NCBI RefSeq assembly: GCF_003576645.1
Contig: NC_044918.1
Coordinates: forward strand, 29,264,660 to 29,328,659
DNA from: Ipomoea triloba
Lineage: Eukaryota; Streptophyta; Magnoliopsida; Solanales; Convolvulaceae
Direction of reading: 5' to 3'
Length of the DNA stretch: 64,000 nt
Each line of letters opens with the position of its first letter. Position 1 is the first letter of the stretch. Below the pieces are notes generated by a model. That model saw only the letters and a program-made list of their open reading frames with translations. It was not told the origin of the DNA and did no database searches. Positions 24,152-35,846 of this stretch are shown here, one piece after another. The position numbers and the translations under genes are program-made.

Positions 24152-24466
24152 TATAGCTGTTAACGAACCGAACATAAACAAACGGAGGTTGTTCGTGTTC
24201 GTTTGTTAAGGATTTTGGGGTGTTCGCGTTCGTGTTCGTTTGTTAAGGTTTTTGAAAATCCTATTCGTGTTCGTTTGTTAAGCGTTCGTTAGTGTTCGTT
24301 AACGTTCGCGAACATGTTCACGAACACGTTCACGACCGTTAACAAACACGTCCACAAACATGTTCATTTACGTTCATAAACACTTAATAACCAAACACCT
24401 GCACATGTTCATGAACACAATTTGTTCGTGAACAATAAATAATCTATGTTCACGTCTTCACGAACA

Positions 24467-24556
<90 letters not shown>

Positions 24557-24872
24557 AAACATGTTCGCGAACATTATTAAACGAACACTAAACAAGCTTG
24601 TTCGCGAACATTCTTAAATGAACATTAAACAAGCTTGTTCGCGAACACTACTAAACGAACACAAACGAGCTTGTTCACGAAAACTACTAAACGAACACAA
24701 ACGAGCTTGTTCGCGAACACTTAGCAAACGAGCTTACCACTGTTCAGAATCTGTTCGTTTATTAACCGAGCTCTAAATTTTGTTTGTTAATGTTCGTTTA
24801 CCTTAATAAACGAACGCTTACCGAGCTCGAACACGAGTAGTTTGTCGAAAGCTCTGTTCGCTAACAGCCCTA
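24152..24872. mobile_element. hAT-type MITE rich in GTTCGTTTGTTAA motifs (721 bp)
   Basis: The ends are inverted: TATAGCTGTTAACGAAC and, from the right, TAGGGCTGTTAGCGAAC. The flanks atattgac and atattaac form an 8-bp target duplication with one difference. The sister Helitron at 22595-22602 has the single uninserted site. Many direct and inverted copies of CGAACA and GTTCGTTT fill the subterminal regions, with an (AT)n core at 24470-24552. No transposase. Confidence 0.93.
24470..24552. repeat. (AT)n microsatellite
   Basis: About 41 AT units in the centre of the hAT element, between its inverted halves. Confidence 0.95.
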
Positions 24873-25009
24873 ATATTAACTACTTGGGGATTGATTGACA
24901 AAGAGAGTACTCAAATAACCCAACAAATTGAAGCGAAATCGCTCTATTTTATTCTTATTGAATTAAATAAATTAGTAGTTACACCAAAAAACAATACATA
25001 TGTATTTCT

Positions 25010-25260
25010 TTAATACCATGAAAAAAAATAAAAAAAGAATAGTTTGAAACCAATCATATTAACTACTTGGGGAAAAAAGAATAGTTTGAAACCAATCATA
25101 TTAACTACTTGGGGAATTTGTTATAGTTTGAAACCAATCATATTAACTACTTGGGGAATTTGTTGACAATGAAAACCAATCATATTAACTACTTGGGGAA
25201 TTTGTTGACAATGAAAACCAATCATATTAACTACTTGGGGAATTTGTTGACAATGAAAGT
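25010..25260. repeat. Expanded tandem block
   Basis: The phrase accaatcatattaactacttg recurs five times. The later units extend through aatttgttgacaatgaaa. The related copies at 21550 and 22780 carry this phrase once. Confidence 0.9.
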
Positions 25261-25735
25261 ACTCAAATAACCCATTACCCAGCAAATTGAAGCGAGAAAC
25301 TACCTTTTAATATTTTGGAATATATAATATTTTAAATTTTCAAATTTTTATTAATTTATTTAATCTTTTTTTCTTAAACTATGGATTTCTTTATCCACAA
25401 TAACTCATTCAATAATAATGGTTGAACCAAATGAACCCAAGCAGAACACCTAAAGGAAAGTTCATAGCTCCTATATCATAATCTCATTGCATGACGTTGT
25501 CATCTATGCTACCAACAATAACCGAATTGCAAATAACACACTACCAACAAAAAAGAAGAGAACAAATAGTAAAGATGAAGACAATGACAATGCTACTCAA
25601 AAGAGAATTAAGAACACTTAGAAATATTCAAAAGAAAAGTAGTATTTATTTAGACTATCATTTTTAGACTAAATATTTAGACTATCGATTTTACAAGGTT
25701 GCAAATATTTATTTTAGTAATAATTATAATGAAGA

Positions 25736-26241
25736 ATCTTTGTATGAGAGAAAATAAAGACAATATAACTAATGAAATTATTTCTCTTATTTAATTTAAT
25801 TTTTTGATAATGAATAATTTTTTTCAAATAAAGATATTGTAGACACATAATTCTAAATTAAAGAAATACATATGTATCATTTTTTGTTGTAGCTACTAAT
25901 TTATTTAATTTAATAAGAGTAAATAGAGTGAGAAACTTAATTATGTCAAATTTGATTGAGATGAGGTTCGAACCTAAGATCTTTCTTATAGAAATTAATG
26001 GGTAAGTTAAAAGTTAACGGAATATTAACGGAGAATAGAATATTTAACGGAAAACTTAACGAATAATCATAAAAGTAAGGTTAAATTAGGTAATCTCTAT
26101 TAATAATATTAATCTGAATTATCTTAACTATCTATTTGATTAAATAATTTATCTGAACCATCCATTTGATTAAATAATTTGACCGCCATTTTTCTATCCA
26201 TTTTAGGCCTAACTCTCTTTGGCTCTTATTAGTATAGTAGA
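25736..26241 (-). mobile_element. Non-autonomous Helitron 5' end, minus strand
   Basis: On the minus strand it begins A|TCTACTATACTAATAAG, a typical plant Helitron 5' end, at 26241. It then follows the first 500 bases of the plus-strand copies as far as the motif CTCTCATACAAAGATTC. It meets the truncated plus-strand copy head-on, closing the cluster as a second inverted junction. Confidence 0.85.
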
Positions 26242-27294
26242 TACTCTTATCGCAATGAATAATATGTACTTTAATAATTTAAAAATTCAAAATAAATTAT
26301 TAATGTTAACAAAATCTATAATTAATGGGTTGAAACTATCACTTTTAATTTTTAACATATTTGAAATTACTCAATAATAGAGACCTGGGATTCAGGATCC
26401 CATAGCTCTAGGGCCCAATAAGATTACCCGAGCGATCCAAAAAGATGATTTGGTGCTCAATAAGGAGACCCAGACCAAAAAGGTGGTTCGGGCCAAGAGA
26501 GGTAATTCGAACTAAGGGGGTCCAGATGAAGAAGGCAACTTGGATTGAGCGTTCCAAACTAGGGGACCTGGGTGGGAGGCTACTCGAGTAGGATGCGAGG
26601 ACCCTGAGCGATCGCCGTTCCACCTTTGAGCCCATCTTCGAAGTCGGGGTGACTGGATTTGGCCCAAATGCGGGTTTTGACCTAGTCTTATAGCACACCA
26701 CGAAATTAACTAAATTAGTTAGAATCTTCATGTATAAATTGGCCTTGTTTAGTTATTACAAATCATGTCTTGTTCTCACACAACATACATTATAATATTC
26801 TTGCATGAATCCATTCACTATTATTAAAATATTTGTTCTTTTACCATTTTACCCGTGTATTTTATGCAAACTTAGTTGATCACACATACTCCGGGTCAAT
26901 CAGTTCTGATGATGTTAATTCATCCGTATACTTGAGTATACTAAGTATGTAGAGAAATTGTATGTAAAGTACAGTGCAAATAACGTAATTAAGCCCTCAA
27001 TTTCCCCTCTTTATTCATTGTTCCTAGAATCATGCTGAGAGGAAGGGAGAGTAGGGAGTAGGCTTTAAAATGATTGTTCTAGAGAGATGGAGGGAGAGCC
27101 AAAAGTCCCTTCAAGTGAAGGATCAAAGCCTTTTTATAGGCTCGTACCCGTATTCATATACCGTCATACATATAAAGTATTTAAGGTCGTATACCCGGGG
27201 TATATTCCCTATCAAGTAACCCCCCAGTCCGAGCCCTAACGTCGAGTCAACAAGGAAGGGGTCGGGCTGGAAGACTGGCCTTACGGTTCATGAC

Positions 27295-27530
27295 TCACGC
27301 TAGTTGCCTCGTTAAAAACCTTGGGCTAAGAAAAAACCCAATGGGAAAAAATCCTAGCCAAGGAAAAAAGAGCACAACTTTAAGCGCCACCGAGGAAGAA
27401 TTCGAGCTAGGGAAACTGACCGTATAGTCTGCGACCTGCGCCGGTTGCCTCGTTAAAAACCTTAGGCTAAGAAAAAACCCAATGGGAAAAAATCCTAACC
27501 AAGGAAAAAAGAGCACAACCTTAGGCAGTC
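27295..27530. repeat. Two direct copies of an LTR block of about 125 bp
   Basis: The sequence from gttgcctcgttaaaaacctt through gaaaaaagagcacaac occurs at about 27303 and 27427 with few differences. Confidence 0.85.
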
Positions 27531-28435
27531 TTTTGAACTATAAGGGTCATCCGAACTCTACCGATCTAGGGATCGGATTTGCGATACGACTGAGATGACA
27601 AATTCTACCGACCCAGTGACCGGATGGTCGGGAGGTCGAATCTAATCTCGATTTAGAGATTCAAATTTTCCAATAAAGAGATCGAATTTACTCACGATCT
27701 ATGGATCGAGTCTCTAACATGATTTAAGAGACCAAGTTTTACCGATCATAAGTGGGAATGCTACCCCCAATGCCCTTTATTCGGGCAACTGGTTGCAGCT
27801 AGTTTGAGCCCAGTCAAACTTCCATCCGGATTACCCGATCACAAGACCGTTCTTAGCCGATCGCACTCGGTTGGTCTTGATTACCACGTTTAATTACTGT
27901 GACGGGTTTTTGAAAACTAGACTCATGTGAACGGGGTATTTTTCCCGTTCTACGCTGGGTCTTAGGAACCGAGAATCCGAAGTGGAGGGACGTTAGGAGA
28001 CTCGAAAGTCTAACGAGACCACGAAGGTCAATATGCTTGGGAAGCATGCTACAGTCACCAATGTTACCTCGATCGAGAAGTGTATGACCGTCGGGAATTG
28101 CTTTAATGAGCTCCGTAGGACGAGGGAGTTGCCCTATATCCTACTAGTAGCCCCCCACTCCCTATGGTGCGAGAATCGCCAGCATAAGGAGACCCGAGTT
28201 TGTTTTTAAATTTGACTGCGGTCGGGAAGTGACTCGGTAGAGTTTATAGTGCCGAAGTATTGGACCATATTTATGGTATCGGTGGTCAATTTGCCTAACT
28301 AGTAGGACTTTGGGGATTCACGATGTTTAAATTTCATCGACCCAACTGGACTTAATGCGCGACTAACCTATATGCATGACCGTGCGCAATTTACTATCAA
28401 ACATAAGGCTATCTTATGGTCAGGCTTCCGACAAA

Positions 28436-28850
28436 GAGACCAAAGGCTTTTCGATCTAATGCCTTTTCGGCCTTGGGCTCGGTGGCCCGAATATGATCTT
28501 TTCGATCTAATGCCTTCTCGGCCTTCGGCTCGGTGACCGGGATATGATCTTTTCGTTCTAATGCCTTCTCGGCCTTCGGCTTGGTGACCGGAATATGATC
28601 TTTTCGATCTAATGCCTTCTCGGCCTTCGACTCGGTGACCGAAATGCGATCTTTTCGATCTAATGCCTTCTCGACCTTCGGTTCGGTGACCGGGATGCGA
28701 TCTTTTCGATCTAATGCCTTCTCGGCCTTCGGTTTGGTGACTGGAATATGATCTTTTCGATCTAATGCCTTCTCGGTCTTCGGCTCGGTGACCAAAATGC
28801 GATCTTTTCGATCTAATGCCTTTTCGGCCTTCGGCTCGATGACCGGAATG
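28436..28850 (-). repeat. 51-bp minisatellite, about 8 units
   Basis: Units of 51 bp begin gatcttttcgatctaatgcc. The period is a multiple of three, so one minus-strand frame (28409-28795) stays open and encodes a 17-residue repeat of the form KAEKALDRKDHIPVTEP, rich in Lys, Asp and Glu. There is no start context or domain to suggest a gene, and the array sits inside retrotransposon-type DNA. Confidence 0.9.
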
Positions 28851-31800
28851 GTGCCAAGATTTTTCTCGGGCTTAATGGTGCCGATGGTGATAGTATCAAC
28901 CTAACCGGTGCTTCGTACACAATTAACATGCATACATGATCGCATTAGATTTTACATAGCAAATTAAATTAGAAATTACATGGTCGAGGACATTGCACCC
29001 GCCTGTTTGGGGACTGTAGTTTTTTCCGACCTTTCGGTCGTGACCGATCTCAACGATTGTAAATGGGCGCCTTACTCCCAACACCTTATAGCCGGGCAAA
29101 TAAACGGGCACCTTGCTCCCACAGATCGGTCCGAGAACCGTAACGTTTTTTCCGACCGTCGTCGTAGCGTTTTTTCTGACCGCCGTCGTAATTAATTATA
29201 TCGAGATCTAACCTCGGGATTACAATGCCGGTGGTGGACGGGCCGACCTGACCGAACTTTGGGTGCCGGTGGTGGGAATACCAACTTGACCGGGCTTATT
29301 ACATTTGAATTTGCTAATACAAATTTTTAAGTATGGGCCTATAACTTATACAATTTACAATTTAGGCCATACATTTTATAATTTAAAACTACTGCTATAA
29401 CGTATAAATTTTAAAATTCAATCAATCTACTGCTAGAGCTTGCTATCACTGTGCTCGGAAGCTTTTAACCATAGTAGAGCTTTTAGACTCGGACCCTTTT
29501 CTTGGAAAGCTCGAGCAAGGGAACCCAAACGCCAATCAGATTATATGGAGCAGCGGTTACTCCCCGAACATTTGAGCACTCACTAAAGACGGTTGGTAAC
29601 CCACCTATTTAATACGTAAATATGATATCCAGACCAGCTGATTTGTTGTATCACGGCCAAACGCGCTCGGAGGAGGTTGTTGTGGTCGATTCGATCAGAA
29701 TCGAGCTGGGCGATGCTGCTGAGAACTATACCTCGGGAAAAAGTGTGATATCATAATCTTCAATTACCGGTCAACCAAATGGAGTCTACAATGGCTGGGC
29801 TGATTTTTTGGATAATAGAGGCCGGGAAACGACTCAGACCTGGTGCCAATTAATAGCTCAGGAGCGATAGGCACAGACCATGATTTGACCGGGGTTGAAG
29901 GTCGGGAATTATGCGGTTGTCAGCTCGGGAGCTTTAACGGCGGAGACCGGGAGACGAACATGCCCAGTGTAACTGGTTGGGACTTGCCTGATTAACAACT
30001 CATCAGCTCGGGGGTTCTTGGAAAGCTGAGTGAAGCTCAAATAATTAATCTGGGCTGCTCATCTGGTGACTCGAGCTCGATGACACTCCGTTCTTTCTTT
30101 ATCTATTGACCGTGATCTATTGTGGATTTTCAATTCGACAAGCCCGGTGAGAAGGTTCCAACTTTGGAGCTTTGTAGAAAATGGGCTCCTTCGTATGTCT
30201 AGGAAGTCTTTTACCATATCGCCACTGCGATCACCGGTCGAGAGGGAAATCCAGGCTAGTAAATTCAGTGATTTCATTGATTCACTCACTTGATCGGGGA
30301 AGATTAAGGTTAAAGAAGATCGCTCGCGCTGCGACATTACGACATGCAGCGTAATGTAATATGATCACGGAACTGAATGCTTTCAAGCATCAGTCCAGGG
30401 AGGGTTGGATTCAACCAAATTGCGGATCATGATCCATTGCAAACTGCAAGACTGTCGACCGCCGGTGTAACTGAAGAAACAAAACCACAAATGGTCTGCT
30501 GGTGGTCATTTGCTTGAGGTCGACAGTGAGCCTGATCTCGACCACCGAGATTATTGCAGCTATTATGGTCGATACAGTCGGACCCGGACTCGATGGTATT
30601 GTTGAAGTAGTCCGCCGTTGAAATTAATCTTCATCCACGCACTGGCTGCTTGCGACATGCGACAAATGAATGAATAATTTTGATTCGGCTGCATGCAAGA
30701 GCTGGAGTTCGAGAAGTTCATCACCCACCGAGCGCCCTACCCGGAGATCCCCAAAGCCTTTGAGCTTGTCACATGGCGGTTGGCACTGTTGTAAACTGCT
30801 GCAATGTTATCTTTAGAATCTTCTCCTCTGTCGGTCGTACTCTGCTCGGCCATTTGAGATTGAAGAGACAGCGAATGCCACTTAACATCTCTATCTCACG
30901 CTTGCGTTGTTGGCATTGGTGAGAGAAACTCAAATGACGCATTCCTGGAGGTCATGAAGCCAGAACAGTGAGGTCGGATGGCTTCGTCGGTTGCCCGATT
31001 CTTCATGGCAAAGATTTACTGCTAATTGATCGGAGTACTGCTGAAATGAGTTAATATTAAGGCCGGAGGTCTATTTTCAGGGAATCACCGCTTGAGGAGC
31101 CTCGCTTGCTACAACTGGTACGATTGGGAAGGGGCCAGTTGCATAAATTAATATACCTTTGATGGATACAGAATGCATTAGACCCGTACTTAGGCGTCGG
31201 GAGACCTGCATTGACTGCCTACCTCGAGAAATAATGCAACACTGTACGCTGCCAATATCGACCACAAACAAAAACTGACCAGGAAAGCAATCGCAGTAGA
31301 GCATAGCGGTAAACTCGATCACCATTATGCTTAGAGAAATAATTGTGAAACCGAGCTCTTGATCACTAGGTCGAGCAGTTTTGAAGGCGGTGATGTCCCA
31401 AGATCGGGAATTACTTTAGTTGGTGACGGTGCGAATGCCACGTAACACCTCAATTATTTTTCATGCGAGCGTTTACATGGTCAAATGACTCTACCGATCA
31501 CACGATCATATGATGAATTGATTTCAAAGTTTGAGTCGTTTCGTCACGAGCAGTGTGGCGGATATTTGAGATGATCAGGACTGGTTTATCGGGGCCGTTA
31601 ATAACACTGAAGCCATATAAACCCAGGGATGCCCTTCAATAATGATCGGAACTTACAGGAATCCGGTCAACCCCTACCACATGCTGGTGCCTGACCGATC
31701 GCCAACATGCGAGATGTGAGCCCGGGGAACCGACCACGAGAAACAGGACGTGAACCTCGGCTCGGAACTACACCTCGTGTTAACAAACTGAGGTTGGTAA

Positions 31801-32230
31801 GTGAATTACACCCGGCCTATCCTTAGTTGACCACAAGGCTAAATGTCGATCACCACTTGGCTGAACAGGTCGGGAACCGCTTGGCTGATAACTCGTGTGA
31901 CTAAACACATAGTGAGGTCGGGCCGAGACGGTCAAGATCGTTCAAATGCATGCACGTGATTTGTCCGGTCTACAGCGTAAGTCTAGGCATCGGCAATAAT
32001 CTGTAGCAACCATGCACTTGTGCAACCGCGGTGAGTTCTTTGAATGAGAAAGGAGAATCCACTTTTGTCTTCAAGAAATCTATAGCAGATGACCCAGGAA
32101 AATATCTCTTTCCCAACGCAGAAACTAATTTGACAATTTGAAGCTTCTAGTAAAGCATATATGTATGTGGTTGTGGATCATTTCCCATATATATACCTGC
32201 AGTCCAGATTTTGGAGCGATAGTTCCTGGA

Positions 32231-33004
32231 TTTCCAAATGAGAAAAGAAACTATAGTGGTGGTGCTTGAATTCCTCAAAGGCATTCTGGGTAGCAGTTGC
32301 CTACTCCAGAGCCAAGGCAACAAGGAGAAGACTCACGCCAGCCATCCCCTGCTAATCCATGCAAATTTTTTTTTTATTATTATTTTCCTTTTTGATTTTC
32401 TTTTCCAGTTTCTCTTTCCTTCCACTATCTTTACTTTTACCCTCCACCGCCACATTCTCCAATCAGCTTGCTCCACCTCACACTGCCACCACATGCAACC
32501 AATCAGCTTATTTTCTTTTTTGCATCTTTCTATTGGTTGGACCGCCCACACCCACGCCAACTAGAAGAAAACTCGGCTTCTTCGCTGGGCGCATGGATGC
32601 AACTAACACTTCTTGGAGTTGAGAGTCAAATGGCAGACGCTCTTGTAATTTAGTGATAGCCAACCTATTTTAAAGGGTCCTAACAATGATGTTTCATGCG
32701 AAAATGATCAACACGAACATGAAGATGATGGGACCCAGTACGCCAACCTGCTCTCCGCGATTCTGGGCTGGGAGGTGCAGTTTTTGGTGCATGCAATGGA
32801 GACCAAATGAAAAGTGTCTTGAAGGTAAGGAACAGTGGATAATTCCGATTCCAAGATGCATGCAGTTGCAGTGCTTCATATGGGCTGCTTGAAGGTAGAA
32901 ACGACTCTGGGTCTCGCTGAAGGCCAAGGACAAGGGCGTTTACATATTCAATTTCTTCTCCACCTAACAAGAAAATTTATAGGGACACCGATTTTTTGTT
33001 CAGT
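32231..33004 (-). other. Possible retroelement leader, no recognised coding
   Basis: Lies on the internal side of the primer binding site at 33005-33022, so it may be the leader of a minus-strand LTR element. An open frame at 32680-32970 (-) has no family I recognise. Several overlapping short frames are mutually exclusive and unconvincing. Confidence 0.3.
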
Positions 33005-33022
33005 TCCCCACAGACGGCGCCA
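33005..33022 (-). other. LTR-retrotransposon primer binding site
   Basis: The minus strand reads TGGCGCCGTCTGTGGGGA, the TGGCGCC-type primer binding site common in plant LTR retrotransposons. It implies a minus-strand element whose 5' LTR should lie at its right, but the adjoining sequence there is a Copia coding fragment, not an LTR end. Confidence 0.7.
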
Positions 33023-33029
33023 AAGACCA

Positions 33030-33345
33030 TACAGTCCGGCCAGTGACCTTATTGTCATATGGTCACGACGTTTATTAGTTGCATATTTAAGTTTATTCTG
33101 CCAATTATCTTGTATAGCGGAACTTAATATCATCGTACATGGGAGATTTGATTAAAATTAATCAATGGTTTCTGCGTGAACCCATGTGCTACAAACACTC
33201 GCTATTATGCCACATTATCATTTTCATTTCTCTTTCGTACAAACACCCATTTGTAACCAACAGGGTTAACGTTCAATGGTGTACGTTTTATCAAGATTTC
33301 AGCGAGTCGAGCTATGCCGTAATTGCTCCTTTAAATATTAAATAA
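33030..33345 (-). pseudogene. Copia reverse transcriptase fragment
   Basis: On the minus strand, from 33276, the reading LNVNPVGYKWVFVRKRNEND is the start of the Ty1/Copia reverse transcriptase domain. Next come two stops and RVFVAHGFTQKP (family form ARLVAQGFTQ). A shifted frame then gives NLNMQLINVVT (family form LxMxLMDVxTAYL). Upstream, LDSLKS also fits. Several stops and at least one frameshift make it a dead fragment. The conserved Asp-Asp block is not reached. Confidence 0.85.
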
Positions 33346-33399
33346 TGAGGATGCTTCTGGCACCTCACCTAGATCCAGTTTATTTAAATGAGCAATTAT

Positions 33400-35838
33400 A
33401 TAGGTGTATGTTCGACAACTATATAATTTTCTCCCAAATTTATGATAATTTAATCAGATCGTTGACATTTCCCAAGTATTAAGATCTGATTGTTCCGCAT
33501 ACCTAGTATTATGTTTGTTTGGTGCACCTTACTAGGGTTTTGTCTTCTGGACAGATGTCTTTAGGACGTAATTCCTTTTTTTGGACAAAAGTGACAATGC
33601 TTCTTTACTAGATCTAGTATTATGTTTCATATCTCTGAAACTGATAGTGCTCCTTACACTACTGGCGTCAAGGAGTATCGATATATATATTATTTGGTCT
33701 AATTTAGGGATTATATATGGGACATTGTCACTCTTTTCTGATCAACATGATCAGTGTATATATACGTTATCGGTATATATATTTGGCAGATTATTTGCTA
33801 ATATTGCAAATAGATTATCTTATGAACTTCTAGTTCAGTTTTACTAGTACGTGGATTATAATGAAGATCATTCCATTTCATGGGATTTCTCGGCATTTAA
33901 ATTTGGGTATATCTCCCCTAATGCCGTGAAACTGATCTTCAGTATGCAGTCAGCGTATCTATTGATTTCATATGCAATGGTGGTGATATAATAATTGTAC
34001 TGCACACTAAAAATAGTTACGCAGATTGGGAAATGGTTTACACGTACTAAGTTTATGGGGGATGTATATGCAGTGAGCTAGATTTGAAAATATCAGGTAT
34101 GATGTCCCCAAAATCATCAATGCCTGTTTGGGTCGAATCATAACATTTTGGCAAACCAAATGATAATCATAAGTACGGTATGATTCCTCAAAAAAATGCC
34201 GAAATAGCTTTAATAAAATTAAAGCAAATAATAGCAAATAATTGTAATGGCATGATGTGGATAATTTGGTTTGACTCACAACATCGAGAGAAGACAGTTG
34301 AAAAAGGTTCCTCTACTTATTACCAGAATCATCTTATTGATGATCATTCATACTGGGATGAACTATCACATTTTGAGGGATATTGATCATCAACTAAACA
34401 TAAATCATCCACTCGATCAAAATATTGAGCATCTTTGCAACATAATTACTATTGTATAGAGGATGAGCCCATCACTTCTGGGATAGATATAAATTTTGAG
34501 TTATGATAAGGTAGTTGTCATACAAACCAATTGACATAATGTCACTTAAATTGGTAGAGTAAAAGTGAGGCTCGATCGGAGCTCACAAAAGGAACCTAAT
34601 CAATAATGGTAAAAAAAAAAAGAATTTGTAGAGGTTTGTATATAAAGATTACACCAAAAGAAACATCACTAAAACGATGTTGAATAAAAAAAATAGGTTT
34701 ATCAATATTACCAACAAGAACATTTGCTTCAGGCAAGTGACTTGGTTGGATTCAACATTGTGATGTTCTGTTATGTTTCAACAAAATGCTTCGGGGTGTG
34801 GCACACACGTGATCAACTGCCTTTGATATCCCCACATGAAGCATCTTTGCTGCTGGGCCAGAGTTATATATGAATGAGGTTGCCCTTGACTAGTTTGGAT
34901 AGCAGATTTAGATTCAGGCACTGACTTAAAAATCCTTAAAGCTTAAAGTCAATCAAATTGTGTCTTTAGAAAATGAATCCTGCAGGGATTTCTATAATTG
35001 TTACCACAAGGGATAAATTAAGGTTTAGCAACAACAAGTACAACCGAGCAAAACCATGTCACGTTTTGTGGTATGCAACCCCAAGAATAAGATAGCAACT
35101 CTTTGTCAATATATTCTATCTCACTTCATGCCCTATAGCAAATAAGTATTACCAACGAGAATACTATGAGGGTTCATATGACCACAAATTAAATCAAATT
35201 TGAGCAAATAGATGTTCTCAAATTTGGACAAGAGGATTGCAATTGTGAGCTCAAAACGAGGGTTTACCCTTAATAAACATGGGCCCAAAATAACAAATTA
35301 TGGAAGTAGATTTTAAGAAATTGGGTTAATGAAAGAATTAAGCCCAAATATGAAATCAAATGGATCGAGCATTTAAACATAGTTCAAATACTTTGAAACA
35401 AAAAGGACCCAAAAATTATATAACGGCTTAGATTTTAAGCCCAAATTAAATTAGCCTAGAATGTAATAATTGAAATAAGCTTCAATTTAATTTGCTTAAC
35501 AAAATAATCCATCATTTTGTTTTATCCAAAGAACAATAATATCCCACAAGATAATATTTTAAATTGAGCCCAAAACAAAACTACATGCCCAATATAAAAC
35601 ATATGAACAAAAAGACACAAGCCCAAAATAACTTTTGTTGGGTTAATTGGGTCATGCAAAGCCAGCTAAATAATCCAACCATTTTGTTCAAACAATTGAG
35701 CTCTGCAAAAAACAAAATAACTGATGTTTTTTTTTTTTATTTAAATAGCCTAGGTCTGGCAGAACTGGGCCAGACCCGGCCCAAAGACCAAAACCATATT
35801 AATCATCCTTAGCTTTGGTAGCTCTATCAGAAGTAGCC
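33400..35838. other. AT-rich intergenic DNA, nothing firmly recognised
   Basis: No coding block with family similarity, no RNA gene and no element ends that I can support. Open frames of 60-90 codons occur at the rate expected for AT-rich DNA. Confidence 0.45.
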
Positions 35839-35846
35839 CTAGTAGC

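Larger units (their letters stand above)
23470..25735 (+). mobile_element. Second non-autonomous Helitron copy, interrupted by a hAT element
   Basis: From TATACTAATAAGAGCC this follows the sequence of 21930-23290 closely, apart from a 721-bp hAT insertion (24152-24872) and an expanded tandem block (25010-25260). It has lost the first bases of its 5' end and stops at ataattataatga, where a minus-strand fragment begins. The 3' hairpin is therefore missing. Confidence 0.85.
26350..32230 (-). mobile_element. LTR-retrotransposon-derived block, GC-richer than its surroundings
   Basis: The composition changes sharply from AT-rich flanks to a mixed, CpG-containing sequence. Around 27300-27530 is a duplicated block with gttgcctcgttaaaaacctt, aacccaatgggaaaa and aaagagcacaac. 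Such phrases are common in the U3 of plant Gypsy-type LTRs, read on the minus strand. A TATA-like CCTATAAAAAGG lies at 27128-27141 on the same strand. There is no gag-pol frame, so this is an LTR or LARD-like remnant. I could not define its ends or a target duplication. The scattered short open frames are not convincing genes. Confidence 0.55.

Noticed and set aside
28436..28850. CRISPR-like array
   Set aside because: The units are contiguous, without unique spacers, and the DNA is plant nuclear; it is a minisatellite.
32238..33155. A cluster of overlapping 60-106 codon frames on both strands
   Set aside because: The frames overlap each other in all phases, share no recognisable domain and lie in retroelement-type DNA next to a primer binding site.
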